Source of the DNA: Ziziphus jujuba
Lineage: Eukaryota; Streptophyta; Magnoliopsida; Rosales; Rhamnaceae
Direction of reading: 5' to 3'
Assembly: GCF_031755915.1 (NCBI RefSeq)
Contig: NC_083387.1
Span: 26,663,001-26,727,000, forward strand
DNA length: 64,000 nt
Position numbers and translations under genes: made by a program. This document shows positions 10,470-22,094 of this stretch, piece by piece; the stretch's first letter is position 1; each line of letters begins with the position of its first letter. The notes under the pieces were generated by a model. The model did no database searches. It saw only the letters and a program-made list of their open reading frames with translations, and was not told where the DNA came from.

Positions 10470-12790
10470 TTAATATTTAATTAATTCAATGGTGAATTTG
10501 TTTTGCAAATATTCAATGCTTATTAAAAGATTAGATGAGAAAAAAATTATTAAAATACAAAAAAAAAATGTCAATGGCGACGCATTAGGAAGGATTCTGC
10601 GTCGCCTGTTCCATTCCCCAAGAAAAAAAAAATTTAAAGTGACAGCAAATTTTAAAACATAATAACATGTACTGGAAAAAAAAAAATTAAACAACCACCT
10701 AAGAAATATTGCTTCACATATTTAAGAAATAATTTCAATGCGTATTAGATGGTAAGGTAAAACAATATCAAAAAAAAAAAAAGTCACCAGCGACGCATAG
10801 TAAAGACTTATGCATCGCTTGTTCCACCTAAACAATATTACTTCACATTTTTAAGAAACAATTTCAATGCTTATTTGATGATGAGGTAAAAAATTATTAA
10901 AAGAAAAAAAAAATTTGGAACAGACAACAAATAAGGAAGGATTCTGCGTCGCCAATTCCATTCAAAAAAATAAAAATTAAACAAATATCGAATTTTAAAC
11001 CATAATAACCTGTACTGGAAAAAGAAAAAAGTTAAACAACTACCTAAGCAATATTGCTTCATATATTTAAGAAATAATTTCAATTCTTATTTGAAGATGA
11101 GATAAAAAATTATTCAAAAAAAAAAAATGGGAACCAATAACGCTTAGGGTAGGCTACTGCATCGCCGGAATGAAAAAAAAAAATTAAACAAACACCTAAG
11201 AAATATTACTTCACATATTTAAGAAATAATTTCAATGCTTATTTGATGGTCAGATAAAAAATTATTAAATAAAAAAAAAATGTAACCGGCAACACAAAAG
11301 CAAGAGTTATACGTCGCCTGTTTGTTTCAAAAAATATATTAAATTGATAGCAAAGTTTAAAATATAATAACCTGTACTGGAAAAACAAAAAAAGTAAACA
11401 ACCACCTAAAAAATATTACTTCACATATTTAAGAAATAATTTCAATGCTTATTTGATGATGAGGTAAAAATTATTAAACAAAACAAATTTGGAACTTGCG
11501 ACGAATAAAAATATCTTCTATGTCGCCTGTTCCCTTCAAAAAAGAAAAATAATTAAACAGATAGCAAATTTTTAAACATACTAACCTGTACTAAAAAAAC
11601 TAAAAAGACAAACAAACACCTAAGAAATATTACTTTACATATTTAAGAAATAATTTCAATACTTATTTGATGATGAGGTAAAAAATTATAAAAAAAAAAC
11701 AAAAAAAAATTTATTTATCACCGGTGACTCATAAGGAATGTTTACGAGTCGCCTGTTTGTTTAAAAAAATAAATTAAATTGATAGCAAAGTTTAAGACAT
11801 AATAACCTATACTGGAAAAACAAAAAATTAAACAACCACCTAAGAAATATTACTTCACATATTTAAGAAATAATTTCAATGCATATTTGATGGTCAAATA
11901 AAAAATTATTAAATCAAAAAAAAAAATTGGAACCGGCGACACAAAAGCAAAATATCTACGTCGCCTGTTTGTTTCAAAATATATATTAAATTGATAACAA
12001 ATTTTAAAATATACTAACCTGTACTGAAAATACAAAAAGGTTAAACAACCACTTAAGCAGTATTGCTTCAGATATTTAAGAAATAATTTCAATGCTTATT
12101 TGATGGTTAGATAAAAAATTATTGAAAAAACAAAAAAAAAAAAAAACTTTGGAATAGGCGATGCCAAAGGAAGTCTTCTGGGTCGCCTGGTCCATTCAAA
12201 AAAAAAAAAAATTTAAAAGGATAGCAAATTTTAAACATAATAACCTATACCAGAAAAACTAAAATAACCACCTAAGAAATATTACTGCATATATTTAGGA
12301 AATAATTACAATGCTTATTTGAAGATGAGAAAAAAATTATTAAAAAATAAAAATTTTATTTTTTGAACCGGCGACTCAAAACTAAGGTTTCTGCGTCGCC
12401 TGCTCCATTTGAAAACCTTAAATGGGTAGCAAATTTTGAAACATAATAACCTGTACTAGAAAAACAAAAACATTAAACAATCACCTAAGCAATATTGCTT
12501 CACATGTTTAAGAAATAATTTCAGTGCTTATTTGAAAATGAAAAAAAAAATTTATTAACAAACATAAAAAAATTAATTTCATATATCCGGCGACGCATGA
12601 GTAAATCTTGGCGTCGTTGGTTCTCGTAATTATAAAATAAAAATACTATTTGAATTACTTGCAAATTTTAAAAGAAAATAATCTGTAATTGAAAAATAAA
12701 AATATTAATCACCACACCAGTAATTTTCCTTTATATTTTAAGAAATATTTTCAATATTTATTTGTAAATAAAAAAATATAAAAAATAATT
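10470..12790 (+). repeat. Right subterminal tandem array of the CACTA element (~215-bp units, about 11 copies)
   Basis: The phrase TTAAGAAATAATTTCAATGC recurs, with variants, near 10,712, 10,852, 11,068, 11,221, 11,440, 11,646, 11,862, 12,078, 12,300, 12,512 and 12,740. Each unit also has an A-tract, a TAATAACCTGTACTGG-type block and a GCGACG ... CGTCGCC motif pair. In the first unit the pair is a perfect inverted repeat (GGCGACGCA at 10,576-10,584, TGCGTCGCC at 10,598-10,606). Short minus-strand open frames over this array are artefacts of the A-tracts. Confidence 0.85.
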
Positions 12791-12819
12791 AAAGAACAAT
12801 AGAAAAAGAGTTGGTATTT

Positions 12820-13049
12820 ATATATGCAGCGACGCCGAGAACCAGAGTCGCTTATTGTTGTTTTTAGCGATCTTCGGTTTATGCTTTTCGTATCGTCGCT
12901 AATTTTATGTCGCTAGACGTTAATTTTCTATCTATTTAGGGACGCCGTATATAGTGCGTCGCTTGTTGTTTTATTTAGCGATGTGTTATTTCTCTTTTTT
13001 ATATTACGTTGCATGTATGGTGTCGCTAAATCATTTTTTTCGCATAGTG
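12820..13049 (+). repeat. CACTA 3' terminal region with clustered subterminal motifs
   Basis: At least seven copies of GCGACG/GTCGC-type motifs in both orientations crowd into the last 230 bases, ending in TTTTTTTCGCATAGTG. Subterminal motif clusters next to the terminal inverted repeat are the expected binding region for the TNPA-type protein of En/Spm elements. The binding role is inferred from the family, not shown. Confidence 0.7.
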
Positions 13050-13442
13050 AACAGTTTTAGAAAACAAATCAAAAAAATAAAAAATGTAGAAAACATTAAA
13101 ATGATGTTTTCTATTTTCTTTTTCTTACTATAAAAACTGTTTTCAAACACTACTAACCAAACACCGTTTGTTTTCATGAAATAAATAAAAATTGTTTTTT
13201 ATTTTTTATTTTTAAAATAAATTTTTGAAAACTAAAAATAGAAAATATGGTGAAACATGGATATTTTTAAAATAAAAAATAATAGATACATCATTAATTA
13301 ATTGAAATTGAGATAAAATTATTATAGATTAATTTTTAGATTTAGTATCTATGAGGTTATAGACATTCATTGCAAATAACTTGAAAATCCTTCTAACCCA
13401 TTGGATATCCTCCTATAAGGATTAAAAGTTAAACGAAGGTTT
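13050..13442. other. AT-rich spacer between CACTA 3' end and the second LTR-like element
   Basis: No gene is visible. Two stretches rich in GAAAAC/GTTTTC (about 13,058-13,100 and 13,195-13,245) are partly inverted relative to each other and could be the ends of a small MITE, but no TSD could be fixed. Confidence 0.3.
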
Positions 13443-15663
13443 TGTAACACCCCGTCCCAAAGTACAGCAGAAATTTTCCAACTTTGACCGAGGTTGACCG
13501 TTGACCATTGACCGAAGGGGGTCAAAAGTTGACTTTTTGACTCAGATGGAATTCTAGGTTAACTAAGGTACCGTTACGAAGTACTTGTCGATACGAGTCC
13601 GTAGACTAGCGGCACGTCCGATTTAGACATGTGGTTTGAAAGTTATGGACCTGTAGAGTTTTTCAAATACAGTATTATTTTAATATTATTTTTAACTATG
13701 TGAACAGTGTGCCACGTGTGACTTAATAAAAGGTGCCATGTGTTACAACGGTGAGATGCCACATGTCAACTATGGTTAAATGCCGTATTATTTTATTATT
13801 ATTTTATACAATAATATTATTTTATTATTATTTAATTATTTTATTTTATTTTATTTTATTTTATTTCCTTTTTATTTCTTTTTCTTTTTCTTTTTCTTTA
13901 TTTTTTTTCCTTCCCCCATGTGGGGAAAAGAGGGGACCAGCCCCCGATCCCTCTTCTTCTTCTTCCTTCTTCTTTTTTCTTCTTTTTTCTTCTCTTCTCT
14001 CCCTCGGGTCCATCGGCCTTCACCATTCCGGCCACCCATTGGATAGACGCGCTGGCCATAGACATTTCCCAGCCGCTGGCAAGCTAGGTTGCCAAATTTG
14101 GTGGCCGGTCAGGTTGCGACGCGCCCAGATCGGGTGGTGGAAGCGGCGGCAGCCGTCCCTCTCTCTCCGGCCGAATCTGCTGTGCTTTGGCGCACCCAAG
14201 TTGCACCGACCACACCAACTGGCAACCCATCATCTGAGCTTCATCGAAATGTGCTCAGGTCTTCGGGGAAGCTATTGACGCGCCAGGAAACCGCCATGGA
14301 AGCCGGCGGTAGCAGCTCGTCCGGTCACCGGATTCTCGCCGTTTCCGACTGAGTTCTCGGTCCCTTCCCCTTAATTTGGACCCTCTAAAGCTGATGGTGA
14401 CCTTCAATTTCTCCAATTCAAGCTCGTTCATGGTGTACCGGGGGGGCAAGTCGGCAGCGGCTTCCGACAAAAATTTCAGCCATCTCCGGCTGCGGTGGGG
14501 CAAATTGAAGGTATATTCTTGATGTCCTCGTTATAAGCTTTGATTTGGTACCTTATTTGTGAATTGTGATTGAGTATTGTGAAAGATGCCATTTTTGGAT
14601 AAAATAATATTATTTTAATGTGGTAATCTGAAAAATGTATGTGTGATGTTTAAGTAATTGTTATTTATATTGATGATGTCCAATTGTGTTGAATTGCATA
14701 AATATGGATTGAATTAATTTTTCTTAAATTTGGAAAGCTGTAGATTTTAAACTGCTGTTAAATTATTGTTAACTTTACTGGGAGGTTACTGTGAAGTTAT
14801 AATAGCTAATAAAATGTATCTTTATATGCTTAATTATTTGTGGAACTGTATGTGGTTCTATTGACATTTAGTATGAATTAATTTGGAGGTTTGCGAAATT
14901 GATTATATTGAATTATTGTGGAAGAGACAAATTTTATGAAATTATGATTTAAATTTTATTATGTTTATTGATGCTAAATGGAAATTTGGTTTATTAAAGA
15001 ATTCTTGATTTTTATTATTGTGATTTAATTGTATTCATTACGTATGAGCAAGGTGTTTTCATTTAATTAAGTGTATTTGGATTTTAATATTATTTTTGAG
15101 CATGATTTGGTTTTAAATATTTCGAGGAAAATATTGGTTAAGTTTGGTGGTTTCAAATTATATAATTATGCCCTTGGAATGTTATTTAATTGATTTTATG
15201 ATTTGTGGAAAAATTATTTGTATATTATTATCGGTGGATTTATGCTGGTGTTATTTAAGAAAAATGTGGGATGGTGAAATTGAAAAATGGTATAATTCCC
15301 ATGGTGAATTTTGGAAAAAATTGCAAATTTTAATAATAAATATGGTTATTTATTTTAGATGCACCCATACACGTACCAGTGTTTTGTAGTTGTGGATGTG
15401 ATTAGCGCACAGGTGGATGTGGATGTGATTAGTGCGCAAGTTGTAATGTCTCCCGTGAGTTGCCATTGGACAGAGGGCAGGCAAATTTTATGTAATGCGC
15501 ATCAGCCGCCCCCCTCCGTGGCCAGGATGACGGTTTCAGCAGTGGCGCTGTCGGGACGCCGAAGCGACCGTATGCAAGTTTCTCTCTTTAAGCCCCCCGC
15601 CAGTCGGTGCTCGGGACGCTGGGTATTGGAGGGCATCACTGGTATATAGTATGGTGCATCAAG

Positions 15664-15696
<33 letters not shown>

Positions 15697-16666
15697 TCGT
15701 ACATATATTTGTATGTTATATTATTTGATATTATTCTGTATATACCGCACCATACAGAGGCCGCGAACAAATGTGGTCTATGTGGAGCTAGCCCCATAAT
15801 CATGTTGCCTACGAGTCCAGGGGATCGGATGGCCAATATAGGGAACCACCCTGGTTTGTATTGGTAGTAAGGTGCGGCGACAGCTGGAATCATGGATCAC
15901 GTAGTATGTCAGAAGGTATCGTACGTATCTCCATTACGAGCGTGCATATTTCATTTTATGTATGGATTTTAAGATATGATTTTTATGTATTTATGTTATG
16001 TTATCTAACTGTGATTTAATTTCTTACCAATATTCTCAATCGATGTTATTATATTATTATTACTACCATATGATACCTTCGGATAAGTATAACAGCCTAT
16101 GAGTAAGAAAGATAGTCATCGGGCAAGTATAATAGTTCTCAGACAAGAGGTAGCCTTTGGGTAGGTGAGATAGCCCTTGGGCAGGTGTGGTTATGTGGTA
16201 ACCCTCGGGCAAGTTACATTAATACCAGAATCATTAAAACGTTGTTATTGTTTTTATTTTTGTTGTTAATGTGATGTTGTTTTACCTTTCTTTCTATGTT
16301 ATGCATTGGTATATTTTTAACATGATATTGAAGTGTAATTGACTTGTGCAGCACTAAATGGGTGGTGTGGGCGGACGAGAATCTATGTTGGTATATTTTA
16401 ATTGGTTATTTACTAAATTAATTCCATTATATGCCTTTTTATATAATTTGTTATCGAAGTGCTCCCAGTTGTGGAACTTAAATTGTAGTAATGTGGGAGG
16501 AATAAGGTAGTGTATATAGAAGTATATTTTCAGTGCAGGAAAATTATGGTAAGTCCAACCCTTACGGGAGGTTCTGCCGAATTTTCTATTGGAGGGTCCG
16601 ATAGGGTTTCTCTGGGATCAGGGCTTGTCTAGGATTACGGTGATGAATTTTGGATGGGTCCTGATA
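13443..16666. mobile_element. Second LTR-like element related to the one at 1,163-4,060
   Basis: It starts TGTAACACCCCGTCCC and ends GGATGGGTCCTGATA, so the terminal CA has become TA. The two elements share the first ~150 bp (including GGTCAAAAGTTGACTTTTTGA-like sequence) and a 3' half (the GCCATTGGAC block near 15,460, the GTCGGGACGCCGAAG block near 15,548, and the final ~150 bp). The middle differs and contains T-rich and TTTTA-repeat DNA (13,795-13,890) and a TA/TG microsatellite (15,664-15,695). Flanks GGTTT and AGTTT/GTTTA give at best an imperfect TSD. There is no gag/pol. This is an older solo LTR of the same family; short open frames within it are not supported as genes. Confidence 0.7.
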
Positions 16667-18240
16667 GTTTATTATATTTTGGTAAGATTATTGAGGAAGT
16701 TTGATACTCCACAAATAGTAACAATAATAATAATAATAATAATAATAATAATTGAGGATCTTTGAATATTTTTTTTAGGGCATGTTTGGTTTATGGAATA
16801 AACATGAGAATAAAATTTTTATTCTATAGATTTCATTTTTTATATATTTGGTAAGTTTTTGAATTTAGTATTAGCTATTCTATAGAAATAGATATGCCTC
16901 AATTTGAAAAAATAACAATTCATTTTTAAAATCTCAAAATTTCTATTTCTATGTTTTAATGTGGATAAACTTTAAAATATCCTTATCATATTTAGATTTA
17001 AATTAATTATCACATACTAAAAATATATTAATTTTTAATTTTTAATTAATTTTACTAAATTAGAATATTTTTTTAAAAATAAAATATTTATAAAGGCTAA
17101 ATCTTGATTTTAAGTTAATATTTTTACCAAGAGTAATACTACGTACGCCAAATTTTTTAACCAAAATTTTGATAACTAATTATGTAGTGGTTTTTTAATA
17201 GTGTTAAATTGATATTATCATATATACATGAGAATGTAAACCATTTAAAAAATACTAAATCATGACACCAAAATTTTGATAAAAAATTTTAATCACTTTA
17301 AATTTATTATTTTTATCGAATATATAAATAAAATTTATTAATTTTTTTTTTATTTTTTATTCTTATGAATAATTATTTATATTTTTAAAGGAATAGTCTT
17401 TGCATGCTACGTAACATAACCTTAATGGAGATTCTAAAATTTTTAATAATTTTTTTATCATTTTTGTTTTTTGGGTTTTCTTTGTGAATAAATGAATTTT
17501 TATTAGGACAGTTGATGACAACGCTACTAGAATGGAACTGATGGAAAGACACATGAAAGGTACGTGTTCGTTTTCTATTAGCCGCGTTATAGCTCCGGTT
17601 AACAAATATTGTCTTTTTGTTTTCGAAAAGAACAAATATTGTCTTTTTCATTATTAAAAGAAACTATTGGGGAAAAAAAAAAGGAAAAAAAAAAAGAAAA
17701 AAGAAAAAAGAAGAAGAAGATGAAAGAAGACGATTTGACCTTCACTCGCAATTGTGCCAAATTAGGAAATAATGCAATGCATTGAACCCCCACTAAACAA
17801 ATAAAATATTAGTTTCTCCGGAACTAAAATGTAGATTTAATTTAATTTTATTTCCTAAATTGTAACTTGAAAAATCAGGGATTAATTGTAATAGTTGCCT
17901 TATGACTTTTAAGTAACGCGTTTTATTTGTTGACCTTCTCTATTTGCAATGAGTTTGGTTGGTTAAGATGGGTCAATAATTTTGTAAACTAAGTTTTTTT
18001 CCCTTTTTATTTATTTATTATTTTTTTTTTTTTTTGAAAATGTAGATTTGAAACTTTATATCATAAACACATGTTTGATAACCAAACACCCTTGTCGATA
18101 ATCTAAGATGGTACGTAATTTAAGAAGGTGAACAAACTACATCAGAACCTCAAAAGCTAGAGAAAATTCTCTCTATTTGGTCCCAACCAAACATGAAGAC
18201 TATGTATGCTAGCTAGCCAATTGGACACTACTCCATGAAT
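16667..18240. other. AT-rich intergenic DNA with an AAT microsatellite
   Basis: An (AAT)n microsatellite lies at about 16,725-16,752. A GGGCATGTTTGGTTTATGGAATAAAC block at 16,778 resembles ends of small DNA transposons, but no partner end was found. From about 17,818 the sequence is duplicated upstream of the second proline-rich gene (from about 20,645). No gene is visible. Confidence 0.4.
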
Positions 18241-18249
18241 CTCTACATC

Positions 18250-18256
18250 TATAAAA
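18250..18256 (+). promoter_or_regulatory. Candidate TATA box of the proline-rich protein gene
   Basis: TATAAAA lies 101 bases upstream of the ATG at 18,357. The spacing would give a leader of about 70 bases. Confidence 0.6.
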
Positions 18257-18356
18257 ACCCAAAATAGCCTTGCAATCCATCATACAAAACCAAATCTTAA
18301 AACTTTCATTTTCCATATTCAGTTTCTGAGAAATTATCTTGAATTTTCTATCAACC

Positions 18357-18719
18357 ATGGCCTTGAGCAATTCCTTCTTCTTTGCCTTGTTCCTCGCTGG
18401 TTTTGCATTTTTGAGCAATATCAGTGTCGGCCTAGCAGGTCGTCAGCTTTTGCAAACAACTCCTCCAAATTTGCCCAAATTGCCCCCGTTGCCTACCATG
18501 CCAAACTTACCTCCTTTGCCCACACTGCCAACGACACAGCCATCTCTGCCTAAACCAGGCACTCTGCCTCCACTTCCAACCATCCCAAACATCCCCAATC
18601 TCCCGAAGCTGAGCTTCCCGCCCCTGCCAGCGACTTCGCTTCCAAACATTCCCTCCATCCCAACAATCCCATCCAATATCCCTTTCTTCTCCCCACCACC
18701 TTCAAAAACCAGCCCTTGA
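18357..18719 (+). CDS. Small secreted proline-rich protein (PELPK-like)
   Basis: The frame encodes 120 residues. The ATG at 18,357 sits in a good context (CAACCATGG) and starts MALSNSFF. A hydrophobic signal peptide follows (about residues 3-25, likely cut after GLAG), then RQLLQTTPPN and a low-complexity region of P-x-L-P-x-L-P repeats such as LPKLPPLPTMPNLPPLPTL. It ends in SPPPSKTSP. No catalytic domain is present. Proline-rich proteins of this layout (compare the Arabidopsis PELPK group) are secreted to the cell wall; the family placement is by resemblance of the repeat and is not firm. A TATA box and a polyadenylation signal frame it. A broken paralogue lies 3.5 kb downstream, with duplicated promoter sequence. 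The protein looks intact and probably functional. Confidence 0.8.
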   Translation: MALSNSFFFALFLAGFAFLSNISVGLAGRQLLQTTPPNLPKLPPLPTMPNLPPLPTLPTTQPSLPKPGTLPPLPTIPNIPNLPKLSFPPLPATSLPNIPSIPTIPSNIPFFSPPPSKTSP

Positions 18720-18904
18720 AGATATATATTCACTCCGCACTGTTGTGTTCTCTGGAGTAGTACGAGCTCTATATATACATATACATGATACATTATTATT
18801 GCTTTGTAGTGAGGACATACTATATGTGTCTGTGATCTTCTAGTACTCTATGGAGCTTGTAGCAGTATATTTGATTTTTTTGTTATGCAGTTATATTTAT
18901 CAAT

Positions 18905-18910
18905 AATAAA
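18905..18910 (+). terminator. Candidate polyadenylation signal
   Basis: AATAAA lies 186 bases after the stop codon of the proline-rich protein gene, just upstream of a TA microsatellite (about 18,938-18,966). Confidence 0.5.
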
Positions 18911-18966
18911 TCGTATCTGATATCTTGATTCTTGAATATATACATATATATATATATATATATAAA

Positions 18967-20640
18967 GTTTCCTTTTCTTTATTTTTTCCTAATTGGTACC
19001 GTTTTGGGAATTTCTTTGACTAATGCACCTCAAAACCATATATAATATTGAAGTTTCAAACATTTTTTTCTTTATATTAATCATATTGCATGCCCCCAAC
19101 GGATATAACCATTAACAAGGGCATTGCAAAAATTTAATTGAAAAAAGATAAACAACAACAAAACTAGATAAATAGAGAGTAAATATTTAATATTTTTAAA
19201 GTCCTCGAGATCTAATTCGATGGCTTCCTTGATGACATTAATTTCTACCTTAGTTTCAAATGGGATCTTAGTTCAAGCATCCAAAATTAATATATCAGGC
19301 AAGAAAGATACTTTTTGTGGATATGGATGATGGTCATAAAGAAGTGAACAAAAAGTATTTTTCATATGTATGGGTTCCTAGCCACATCTTGCGGTGTTGG
19401 ATGTATATTAACTTCCATGTTTAAATTAATCTCATCCACGTTCTTCTAACAAAAGGTTTGGCAATGAGCTAGTCTTTTGACCAAGAGGGACAGAGATGGA
19501 TAGATCTCAAAAACAGTTAACACGAACACAATAAAGTCCCAACTCCACTGCTTTGTTCCTCATCAACCCTGCCATGCCATGCTTAGAGCTTGTATAGGCA
19601 CTTAAGGGGCATCTCTCTTCTTTCCTCACTGTTTCTAATTATAAGCAATCCATATATATATATATATATATATAGGATGTGAAAATCAGATAAAAATTCT
19701 TTATAATTTCAGATTTTAAATTGATGAAACAATTTCTGTTTATTGATTTTGTCATTCTGAACAAGAACGAAAAGAAATTATTTGGAAAACAATTTTATCT
19801 CTTTTAGTTGTGGCTGCGAAATTTTCATAATAAAACAAGTTCTTTTAACCATGTCCAAAAAAAGTTCGTTTTAACAGCTAAAAGAAAGAAGGTAGCTTTA
19901 GTAAATGTGATCCTTCCCTATACAGGAAATGTTTATTTCCATGGCCACCATTGTTCCTCTACACTAATGCAATTTCTCTCAGGAATAAGAACAAGATGAA
20001 TATTATTTTAAGTTTGTACGATATATAGATCGTGTAACCATAGGTTTTCCGCAGATAATTTTTATAGCTAATATCGAGATTATTCTCGTTATGTTACATT
20101 TTATTAGCTGGAGATATAGAGTTGAAACTCTTTTCACCTCGTGTGTACTTATTTTGGTAATATGAGCTCGGATTCACTAGCAACTCATCCCTTTTTACAT
20201 TCTCGTACAAAACATATTGAAATTGAAGTTTATTTTGCACAGGACAAAGTTTTGTAAATAACATTAGAAGTCCTGAATATTCTAACCTCACAAGTTTTAA
20301 AATATTCTCACGTACAAAACATGTAGGCTTGTTCAAGACAGCAACAAATTAATAAAAGAGAGAATGCTTAGTCCATTAAATATATGCTTACTCAGATCTT
20401 TGACCCAATGATTTAGTGCCATATTACTAAAATAAACACTAAAATATTCGTTTCTTCATAATTAAAATTAAAAAAAATATTATTTATCATTATTAGTGAT
20501 TACCAGTAGGATTTATATGTTATATAGCAATTTAAATTACAATTAAAGGTCACTATTAAAGTTTTAATATAAAAAAATAATAAAATTAAATAATTTAATT
20601 AAAATTTATCAATCGTTACCGATGATGACAAATAATAAAA
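18967..20640. other. Intergenic DNA, no gene recognised
   Basis: The stretch is AT-rich with a TA microsatellite at about 19,651-19,672. A minus-strand frame of 80 residues at 20,094-20,336 has no recognisable domain and is not called. Confidence 0.4.
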
Positions 20641-20644
20641 TTAA

Positions 20645-21100
20645 CTAAAATGTAAATTTTAGTTATTTTATTTCCGAAAATTATAACTTGAAATTGGGTA
20701 TTAATTGTAATAGTTGCTTTTTGACTTTAAAGTAATGCATTTTATGTATTGACCTTTCCGATTTGAAATAAGTTTGGTTGGTTAAGATGGGTCAACAATC
20801 TTGTAAAAACTAAGGTGTTTTATATTATAAACCCATGTTAGCTAACCAAACACCCTAGACAGTAGAAAATAATCTAAGATGGTACGTAATATGAGAAGGT
20901 GAACAAACTAAATCAAAAACTCCCAAGTTAAAGAAAATTCTCTCCATTTCCTTCCCAACCAAACATGAAAACTATGTAACGTTAATCGAACACTACTCCA
21001 AATCAAAAACTCCCAAGTTAGAGAAAGTTCTCTCTATTTCCTTCCCAACCAAACATGAAAACTATGTAACGTTAATCGGACACTACTCCGTTAATCTATA
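20645..21100 (+). repeat. Duplicated promoter region of the second proline-rich gene, with a 90-bp tandem duplication
   Basis: The sequence from about 20,645 follows that from about 17,818 (a shared GGTTGGTTAAGATGGGTCAA block and GATGGTACGTAAT block). Within it a 90-bp unit is repeated in tandem, 20,910-20,999 and 21,000-21,089, with few differences. Confidence 0.75.
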
Positions 21101-21787
21101 TATATCTGGCAATTCGGGTTGGTGGGTCGTGTTCGTGTCAACCCGTTTAATAATCGTGTCAAAAATACCTAACCTGAACACGACCCATTTATTAATCGTA
21201 TCAGGTATCTAAAACACTAACCCGACCTGTTTATAAACAGGTCAACACGACACGACCCGTTTAACACGATTATTTTAACGGGTCGTGTTGACCTATTAAC
21301 CCGTTAACCTGAAATTGACCTATTAACCCGAAAACTAACCTATTAACCCGTTAACCCGAAAATTAACCTATTAACCCGAAATTTTTTTTTTATTTTTTTT
21401 TTATTTTTATGTTTTTGTTTTATTAAAGATGTATTTTTTGTTTTAAAAAATTAGTAATAGAAAATTATTTTTATAAAATTTTTAATTTATAATATTTTTT
21501 AGTTATTAAATATTATATTAGTGATAAAATATTAATTTAAAATTAAATTTAAATGGGTTGTAATAGGTATATAATCGTGTCGGGTTGAAACTGACACGTT
21601 TAATAAATGGGTCGTAACGGGTCAATTTCGAGTTAAACAGGTCAACCCGAAAATGACACGATTAATAATCGTGTTAAACGGGTTGACCCGATTATGACCC
21701 GAACTCATTTATAATAAACCCAAACCCATTTATTCCGTGTCGTTTTCGAATCGTGTCACCGTGTCATGATCCAAATTGCCAGGTCTA
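21101..21787. mobile_element. Non-autonomous hAT-like element, 687 bp
   Basis: Imperfect terminal inverted repeats (left TATATCTGGCAATTCGG, right read inward TAGACCTGGCAATTTGG) are flanked by a perfect 8-bp TSD, AATCTATA, at 21,093-21,100 and 21,788-21,795. An 8-bp TSD is typical of hAT elements. The interior is full of short inverted and direct copies of ACCCGTT/AACGGGT-type motifs around an AT-rich core, and has no coding capacity. It sits between the promoter and coding part of the second proline-rich gene copy; the intact paralogue lacks it. Confidence 0.8.
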
Positions 21788-21908
21788 AATCTATATCCAT
21801 AAAAACCCATGATAGCCATGAAATACGTCACATGAAATCAAAAACGAATCCTTTATTTTTATATTAATTAAGTTTGTAAGAAATTTTCTCTAGAATTTTC
21901 ATTCAGAT

Positions 21909-22094
21909 ATGGCCTTGAGCAATTCCTTCTTCTTGGCCTTATGCTTTGCTGGTTTTGCATTTTTGAGCAATATCAATGTTGGCCTAGCAGGTCGTCAACT
22001 TTTGCAAACAACTCCTCCAAATTTGTCCAAATTGCCCCCATTGCCTACCATGCCAAACTTACCTCCTTTGCCCACACTGCCAACAAAGATATGA
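21909..22094 (+). pseudogene. 5' half of a second proline-rich protein gene, truncated
   Basis: The frame gives 61 residues. Its first 58 or so are nearly identical to the intact gene at 18,357 (signal peptide MALSNSFF..., RQLLQTTPPN, LPPLPTMPNLPPLPTLPT). It then ends abruptly as KI and stop. After 22,084 the DNA no longer matches the coding sequence but runs into an inverted piece of a proline-rich gene. A signal peptide with a short proline tail could still be secreted if transcribed, but the hAT-like insertion and the rearrangement argue for a dead copy. Confidence 0.75.

Larger units (their letters stand above)
1..13049 (+). mobile_element. CACTA (En/Spm-like) DNA transposon, 5' end beyond the window
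   Basis: The right end at 13,041-13,049 reads CGCATAGTG, the inverse complement of CACTATGCG, matching the CACTA terminal signature. Next to it is dense subterminal sequence with repeated GCGACG/CGTCGC motifs. The left part has an array of ~570-bp repeats with the same motif that runs off base 1, so the 5' terminus and the 3-bp TSD cannot be checked. In between lies a gene encoding a plant En/Spm-type transposase region fused to an Ulp1-like protease. No TNP2-type transposase is visible, so the element was probably non-autonomous. It is nested with a solo LTR (1,163-4,060) and a TRIM (7,601-7,956). The orientation follows the gene. The element class is well supported; the extent on the left is inferred. 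Confidence 0.8.

Noticed and set aside
10470..12092. Minus-strand Phe/Lys-rich frames of 70-80 codons
   Set aside because: They recur once per subterminal repeat unit and come from A-tracts in the array.
13733..14503. Frames of 80-180 codons in both directions
   Set aside because: They sit inside the second LTR-like element, start in a T-rich tract and have no recognisable domain.
18443..18793. 116-codon Gly-rich frame on the minus strand
   Set aside because: It is the antisense of the proline-rich repeat gene; proline codons read backwards give glycine.
20094..20336. 80-codon minus-strand frame
   Set aside because: No domain, paralogue or promoter context; not distinguishable from chance.
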